From the NCBI GenBank assembly GCA_012515615.1, contig JAAYYB010000327.1, forward strand, positions 1 through 43,141: 43,141 nt of DNA. Reading direction: 5' to 3'. Below the pieces are notes generated by a model that searched no databases, was not told where the DNA came from, and saw only the letters and a list, made by a program, of their open reading frames with translations. The position numbers and the translations under genes were made by a program. The stretch comes from Fibrobacter sp. (GTDB lineage Bacteria > Fibrobacterota > Chitinivibrionia > Chitinivibrionales > Chitinispirillaceae). This document shows, one piece after another, positions 32,101 through 41,100 of the stretch (its first letter is position 1; each line of letters begins with the position of its first letter).

Positions 32101-35100
32101 CTACCACACCGCCCGAAAAACTTGCGGCCACCGCTGTATAATTGAGGTTGTTACCCGCAGAAATATGCACTTTCTGCTCAATAAGTGCACGTTTATTATC
32201 TGCATTTATTTGCGCATTATCACTGATTATTGCCTCTGCGGTGTTCTCAATTACCGTAACACCAGCATTAAGAGAGATTCCAACGGCTCCAGCACCAACG
32301 CCTGCTGTAACTGCCGTTACATCAGTGTTATTTGAAGCTTTCACTGTTACACCTTTTACGGTGAAATCCTTCTCCTTTAAAGCCACATCACTTACCGCTT
32401 CATCATGTTCACTTGCTACGACTGAGTTGGGATCTTTTTCAAGTGTTACAGGAGAGACATTCAGACCTCCGGCAATCACACTATCATAAGTAATCTCGCC
32501 ATAGTCACGATTATCAACCACACCATCACCGTTTCTGTCCTCGTTTGTAAGGTATCCCTCTACAGGCACTTCATCAGGCCTCTCAGAGCCGTTTGAAGCC
32601 TCCTCTGTTTTCAGAGTGCCGAAACGATCACTGACATTGACACCAGAACCATTTCCCAGCCCGGTAACTGTCGCTCCATCACCGATAACGGCTCTTGTTT
32701 CCTGCTTAATAACACTTACAGCACCCGATAAACTGATTCCTACACTGCCTCCAGCAGCACCAGCGGTGACTTCGTCAAGTTCAAGATCATCATGCGCGGA
32801 TAGGGCAACTGTTCCTTCAGCTGTGACATTCGCCCCGTCTCCTATTCCGGCATTGGTAGAGATATCTGCTGTATTTACAGTAGCATTAACTCCCACGCCC
32901 ACTGCTCCAGCGCTGATACCAGCAGTAATATCAATCATTGTCTCGCTGGATTCAGCCGAAATAATGATATCTGAGGCAGTAGAAGTTACAACAGCATCTT
33001 CTCCGATGTCCGCTATGGTGTCCTTTTGAATAACTATTACATTTCCGCCAGCCCCTATACCAGCTTGACCGACTGCCACTCTTCCGATTATTCCTATCTG
33101 CCCGGTTTCATCTTTTGCAGTTAGACTGATTGTTCCATCCGCAGTTATATCGCTTGTTCCGATTTTCGCATTGGTGTTTTCATTGAGGTTTGCAACAATT
33201 GACCCTGCACCTACCGATGCACCGCCTGAGGCTGCAACGTTTGCGGCAATTTGTATAATTTCCTCACTCGATTCAGCGTTAATTTTCACCGAGCCTGAAG
33301 AAAGCATAAAAGTCCTGTCACCGACTATTGCATCAACACTGTCTTTGTGTACCAGAACAGCCGCACCACCGGTTATTGCAGCATTGCCTGCTGCCGAGAC
33401 TCCAGCAACAATCTGTGTCACTGTGAAATCATCGGATGCATTAATCTCTACATCTCCTGCGCTGATGTTCTGATATTCAGTTTGCACTTCAGACATGTTC
33501 TCAGCAGATGCTTTCGTTTCAGTATCTACCACAAGTATAGAAGCTGTAACGCCAATGGCTGCCGTATCAGCTGCAGAGACCTGTCCGGCTGTAGAAAGAA
33601 TATTTTCATCTGAATCAGCCTTTATGTCCAGTTTTCCACGAGCACTGATATAAACTCCCATGCCGCCACTGCTGCTATTTACTGTCGCAACTGTGTTCTT
33701 ATTCAGAATTGTAACATCAGAAGCCGGGCCTACAGCAACTGATCCTCCAGAGGCGCTGAGTGATCCAGCTACATTTTTTATTGTCGTATCAGAAACTGCT
33801 GAAACGGAGATATTCCCGTCAGTAATTATCTTTGCCGTCTTCGCCACAGCCGCTTCGGTATTCATTTCATAATGATTGATAATAAAAGAACCCGCAATAC
33901 CGACCCCACTCTGTGAGCCGCCTCCTGCAGCTGCGATCGCTGTAATTTCAGGAGATTCGAATTCAACATTCTGCTGCCCCATTAATTCCTGATTAAGGAT
34001 TGTGAATTTATGTCCGGCAGAAGAAGCGTTATTGACAGCAGAGACCGCTACGTCACCTTTTGCATCTACATTGCCCTCAACAGAAGCAGCTACATCTGTA
34101 TCAAGCACGTTGACCACCACCGCAGCTCCTATACCTCCGCTGCTCTGTGATACCCCTGCAGCAAGAACAAGGGTCTGAATATCGGTACTGTTTCCCGCTC
34201 TGACTGCAGCAGTTCCGTTTGCGTTAACCTGAGATTGTTCATCAAGAATTGCGGATGTCTCTGAATTGACAACATTTACACCGGCAGTAACTGAGAACGC
34301 TAAACCATCACTACTCCCTCCAGCCGCAACAGCCAGTATAGCTGATTTATTGTAATCAGTTGTTTCTGCAGCTACAGTGATATTATCTCCGGTAAGAACT
34401 GATCCTGATAAAACCGATGCTGAATTTGTTTTATTTGTTACATTCAAAGCCGCTGCCGCACCGATCATGTTTCCAGAGCCACTGTCCGTATTAATTGCAG
34501 CACCCACAGCCTGAGTAACTGTTTCTACATCTTCATTTGCCTTTATTGATATATCACCGGCAGCGCTGATATCAGCACCATCTAATACCTCTGCTCTGTT
34601 GTGATAAGTGACTACATTGACACCTACAGCCGCGGATACACCCACACCATTGCTGTTTGACCCACCTTCGGCGCCTGCTTCAGTATTCTGATTCTGCATT
34701 GTGGAATCAGAATTTGAACTCTGCTGATCAGCCGGTGACAATCGTGTAACAGAAAGCTGTTTATTCGCTTCATCATCAGCCTTCTTGTCTTTTGACCCAT
34801 CACTTACACGCGGAGTCGCTTCTACATTAACAAAACTGTTCACTTTACCTGTCGCAGCCACATCCACTTTTCCGCCTGTAGAGGTCAACGAACTCCCCAC
34901 TTCAGCCGCGTTGTTTGCCTTTATAACCGCAACACCGATCGAAGCGCCGACTGCCACATTTCCATCTGCTGAAGCAAGTGCCTTGGTTGTTGAGTTGACC
35001 GTACTGTCGCTGGTAACCGTGATGTCTCCTGTAACTGACGAAGCAGCTGCAGCCGAATGGTCGGCTTTTGTGTCTGCTCTGACGACATTAATTGCTACAG

Positions 35101-38100
35101 ACGGGCTTATCGCTACACCACTGCCGCCTGTAGCGCTGCTTCCGGCTTTAGTTTCAGTGTTGGCGATTATGAGTGTATCTGCGTCAATTTTCAATGCAGA
35201 AACGGTGCCGGAGATTGTTGCGCCATTGTCTGTTGCGCTGGTATCAACATCGAGATCATTAAGCGCAAATGATGCACCGATACCGACCTTCTCACCTTCC
35301 GCGCCAGTATCTTTGGGAAGTGCTTTAGCTTCGGCATTCAATGTTGAATCGGATTTGATGGAGAGCTCACTGTTGTTCAATTGGAGTTCTGAAGAGCCCA
35401 CCGCTGACGTTATCTGGTCGATTGTATTGACTGCCACAGATCCGGCTATGCCGACATTGCTGCCTCCGGAGCCGGAAGTCGCCTGTGCGGAAACCGTAGT
35501 ATTACTTACGGCATCGAGAGAGATTTTATCAGCGGAAACATTCGCAGCACTGGCAGTAGTATTTACATTTACAACATTGAGCGCAACAGCAGCGCCTACA
35601 CCGACATTCGAATCAGATTCAGGATCATCAACTGTAGTTCCATCAGCAATGGTTGTAATTGTATCATTACTGTTTGCGCTTATGTTAAGATCCCCTTCTG
35701 TTTTCTTAAGCGCAGTCATGTTTGCGTATGCAGTGGTATTCTCATTTACTATTGTTAACGCTGCAGCCCCTGCAACAGTGACTTTTCCGCTTCCGGTTTC
35801 ACCGCCGTTATCCTGGATCTCTTCAGTGTTTTCGGCATTGTTTTCCTTTGCGCCTCCGGCTGCTGCAGTCACATTGTTTGTCAGTGTTGTAACTGAATCT
35901 GCGGCAAGTGAAACTGATGCAGGGTTGACGCCGAATGTAACATTTGAGCCAATTGAGGCCTGAGTCTCTTTATTGACTATCAGTAATCCGACACTGCCGC
36001 CATAGGCTTTTCCGCTTCCTTCAGGACGGCCGTCTGCGGTATTTACTGCAGTAGTTCTGTTTGATGCATCGATTGTGATATTTCCGGTGATATTCAATGT
36101 GGAATTTCCGCCAACTGAGGCGATAGATTTGCTGTTAATTATCGCAAGCGCAACTACAGCATCATATTCCGTGGATTCCTCATCGTTCTCCTCACCGTCT
36201 TCCTGTGCCTCGGCAACCGCAGTATTCCTGACATCTACAGTTACATTTGAGGCAAGCTCAAGATCCTGGCCTGTTGTGATTACCGAATTGAGGATATCAA
36301 CAAGGGCCCTTGCCTGAACAGATGCCAGAGCAGTTGTTAATCCCTGAATTTTAAACTTACTTGCTTTTCCATCCTCGTTACCAGATCCGGAGTAGTTCTG
36401 AAAATCGACAGGAAGCAACCCGGTACTTTCCCCGGTAACATTTACATTTGCGGTAAACTTCACAGACTTTGAGGAAATACTGGAATCATTGGTCACAGCC
36501 ACTATTGCTTCGGATCGGCCCAGAAGCCGGTTGATTAAGGAATCATAATTGATATCCACAGTAGCAGAGGTTCCGTTGAGATCAACTTTAAAAGCCTCAA
36601 GGAGAAGCCCGATTATATCCAGAGCCCCGATGCGAAGATCTGAATAGGCGTTAAACTGCAGATCACTATAGTTCCTGTCTCCAGTAATGGTTTTGTCATT
36701 TATGGTAATGTAATCAGAGGTAATTGAGAGGTCTTTATTTCCCAGATTAAGATCGGAATCAATCTTAATCTTATCGACTCCATCACCAAGGTTTATGTCA
36801 ATGAGATAATCCTGAGCCAGAGTTGAAAGATCCCAGGTTTCATCCTGTTTAACTGAATTGAGATATTCAAGTTTAAGGATATTACCTTCCTGTGTGAGTA
36901 CTGCATCATCATCACCGCCCAGAAGCCCTTTACCCAGCTCTTCAATCAGCGCAACAATATCGTTTGGAAGGCTGTAATCAACCCCGTTATGTGTAACTAC
37001 CACATTTCCGTTTGCAATTCTTACAGTGCCAAGAGACTGTGATGGAATGGATAAGTCAGGTATAATGGCGTTTACACTTGTCATATCCAGTGATGTCGAG
37101 CCGTCCTCTGCAACAGTCAAAGTTACACCAGTTGCACTTGCCAGGAATACTTCTTTATTGCTGTTATCCTTGACAATGAAGTCAATGCGGTCAATTGTGC
37201 CGGTGAATCCGCCATTAAGGTCGTAAAGCAGTTCAATGGCATCACCGGTTGTCTTGGATATTACAACAGCAACGTTCCCGCTGCCGGAATTGAAACTTGC
37301 CCCCTCAGCAGTAAGACCGACTTTACCGGTATATTCACCAGTTTGCCTGTTGTAGCCGAAATTCTGAAGGACCACTTTAGGCTCACTGATTGTAAAAGCC
37401 CCGATGTTTCGTGTTCCGCCAAGCGGGGCGGATGCGTTACCAAGCATGAATGAATTGCCGGTGAGTGAGAGAGAGCGGATCTTTGACTGGCCGTTTACAA
37501 CCATAGACTGTTTCTGAACTGTGATCGTTTCTGTAAAGCTGCCCAGATTTACAGACAGTGTAATGTCGCCGGCTACAGAGATTACCTCTTCATTAGGATC
37601 ACTGCTGCTGTCACCGAAATAGTGGTTAACCTCCAGCCCCTTTATTGTGGAAGTAATCTTACCACCGGCAATGTCGAGTGTTGTTGTATCCGCATTGAGA
37701 TTAAACTTCTTTGTTGCAAGATCATAACAGCCATCCAGCGCCAGATTATCAACATCACCTTCGGCTCCGGTACTGTCGCTTATGGTAAGAGTTATTGCCG
37801 TGCCGACTTTTACAGAAGCAGCTGTCGTGGTAATTCCTATTCTGCCGGTGAGCCCTGCTGCTGAATCCTTTGTATAAACAATATTCTCAAGGACAAGAGT
37901 AGGAGCATCAATTGTTACAAGACCGTTTCCAACGTTCAGGTTATCTGTTAATTTCTTGCTCAGCCCGGCAAACATAAAACCGTTGTCTTTGATGCTGAGC
38001 ACCCGCTTGACAGTCTGACCGTCAATTTCAGTATCAATTCCGATCAGGTTATCAATCGATTTATTGAGGGGAATAAAAGTTATATTTGCAATATCCTGAA

Positions 38101-41100
38101 AGCCCACAATTTCACGTCCGGGTTCAGAAGCCTTTTCACCCCACTTGAAAGTCAGACCGTGACCGCTCGCGTTTACAAGCCCCTTAACTCCCAGATTCCA
38201 GTTGTCCAATAGAAGATTAAAATCACCGGTTTCATAATTATAGGTACCATCAACGGCAAAAAGATCGGCATCATCTACGGAATCAGAGAGGCCTATTGTG
38301 AGAAGATCATTACCGATCTTCAGATCGGCTGAGGTTGCTTTCACATTTACAGTTTTTGCGGCACTGCTGAATTCCAGCGTAGTTACACCAAGAGAAAGAA
38401 GATCATCGCCGATTTTAAATCCATTCGGAAGAGTCAGTGTTCCTTCAACTGTAAAGGTCGTATTCCCCTTTTCAAAAAGGTCCTCATCTGACAAAGTCAG
38501 GACAGCTTTTCCCGAAGCATCTTCTCCAACTGCAGTCAGCTCAAGCGCTCCGTCAAGCTTTGCGTAATTATCATGGTACCAGCTGTAAGTCCCGTCGGCA
38601 ATATCCTGGAAAGATACCGTTGTTGACCCATCCTCTTTGCGTACGTACCAATCTGTTCCAATTTCTAAAGACAGAGACTGCAGAGTGGAATTAAAATTGA
38701 TGGTACCTATATTCAGACCGCCGCTCTGGGATGATGGATCAGGAGTGCTCGCATAATCACCGCCATAGGCAGATGATGCAGAGATCCCCAGTTTGTCAAT
38801 TCTAATAAATACATCTGCAAGTGAAAGAGAAGCGGGGTCTTTGTTTAGTACTTTGGAAACGTTGATCCCGAAACTGAAGTCTGCTTCAAAATTTATTTTG
38901 AAGTCTAAAGGGAGATTAGAACCTTTGAATTTATCTGAGAGAGAACCGAAATCAAGGTCGTTTGATATACTTTTCCACACATTTACATTTACATCAAATA
39001 CAATCTCTTTTGCGGATTCGTCAAAATAAACCTTAATATTTGAATCCTTCTGCTGAAACAGGGATAAGAAGAAATCAAGTTTTGTCTTTACAGCCGCCGC
39101 CATTCCTTCATATGTGGCACCTCCGAAGCTGTTGGCTTCAGAAAAATAAGAAGACAGCGAAGAACTGAAATCAAATATTCCGCCAGCAGAAAACCCGTCT
39201 CCACTTGAGTTCAGGGCTTTACCAAGTGCTGTGGGCTGCTTGAAAAAGGAATCAAACCAATCAGAAGCTCCTGCCCCTAGCTGAGGTAAAACACCTGCAT
39301 CCGGAACTGCTGCCCCGAAGTTGAAAAGTTCGCCACCAATCTGATTAATCAGATCTCCAGCAGCTAGTGAAACTTCGAATGTCGGAGCCATATTCAGATT
39401 TGTAATTATCAATTCAACTATAAACTCTTCCTCACCGATATCAGCGCTCTGTGCCAATTTGGCTGGTACAACACTGGCACCAGCAATTGTTGCAAGGTCA
39501 ATATTCTGATTAACATAGACTTTCCTTATCTCGACGGCGGTTCCTGAATTTGATGCATCGGATGCAAAATATTCGTTAATTGCCGTTGCAAGCGCTTCTG
39601 GTGTTTGTACACATACTCTAAATGCCCGCCTGTCATTAATCGCAGTGTTCATTTCCGAAGTTTCCGGTAATGCAGTCGCGGTACTGAAACCGATCACATT
39701 CCACGCCATAGCACCCGAACTGGTTGGTACAGCATCTGCAAATGCTTTGACATAATTAGAAGTTATGTTTCCTGACCGTGCGCTTATTCCATTTACAGTT
39801 ACTATTCTCGGCGCATTCATGCTCCAGAGTTTTGTTCCTGTTGTATACCAGGCGTTATTACCGTCTTTTCCCATTTTCCCGTCCGGGACAAATCCCGCAG
39901 CTCTGATTGCCTTCTGGAAATTTGTAAGCGCTTGAATGAACGATACATCTGCGGCTGCATTATCGCCTGTTAGCACCAGCTGATTATTAGCATTATCCCT
40001 GAAGCCAAGATTATTGAGCCTCGCCTTGGTAAGGATAACATCCGTCGGGTTATTGTCAATACGATTTCCGGCAGCGCCAACACCACGTTGTGCCTCAATA
40101 AGTGAAACAGGAGCGTTTGTATTGTGTTCAAATGTAACTGTAACAAGGTGCTTAAGATCTTTACCCTGGTTTCCATCTTCAATGAAAGGATCTTCATCAG
40201 TAACAACAAATGTTAATTCGACATCCTGATCACCGGCTGTCATAAAGCAAAATCTTCCCATTGTCTGGAAGTCATTTTGGCTTATTACTTTCAAGGTAGT
40301 GTTATTGCCCAAATACAGCTCATTAGTTACAAAAAAGCTGTTAATCTGGTCATCTGTAAGAACCATCCCATTTACAGCATGCAACCGGTATGAATCTGCT
40401 CCCTGAAGTGTGTTGTTGGACCTCTTTACCATTTGCATGCTTTTCAGTTCATAAAATGCCTGGGCTTCCATTTTATAGAACATATCGTTCAGGATAGGAA
40501 CTCTGATATCAGAATGATAATGATGATATTTATCCTTAATACGCGGAAGGCTGTAAACTGAATTCTGAATATGGGCAGCATCAATAGGATCATGTCCTAA
40601 GAGATCAGTATACCCGCCAAGGGCATTCAAAATACGGGTTTTTGTGGTGGTTGAATTTGTCCAACTGGTTGATACATCAATACTGGTTCCACTCTCATGA
40701 TTGCGGTGAAATGCGCTATCGCCACCATTGATAAACGATAGTCCGGAAACCCGCACTTGACCATCATACTGTTTACTCATGAAATAGATTACATTCGCAG
40801 CCCAATTTGTACCAAAACGTTCTGACTGCAGTGCATCAGCAACACCGTAACCGGATGACATTGGAGTATAATTGAAATCTCCCCGATAGTCACCATCAAC
40901 ACCGCCGATTTTAACTGACGGTTCAACAACTTCCATCCAGAATGGCGCATTTGAAGATGAGAGCCACTGATAGATAGTATCTTTATAATTATCTGGATCT
41001 ATTGTAGTTACCACACCAGGCTGGAAAATACCGCTGAAGTTATAATCCCCGTAATTCCCTCCAGCAGGAATATCCGGGTTGGCGGCCTTATTGTCTTTCA

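Noticed and set aside
34785-35963. 392-aa plus-strand ORF and many other plus-strand ORFs opposite the giant gene
   Set aside because: They mirror the biased codon pattern of the beta repeats on the minus strand, show low-complexity S/T/A/P/V text and no recognisable domains; antisense shadow ORFs.
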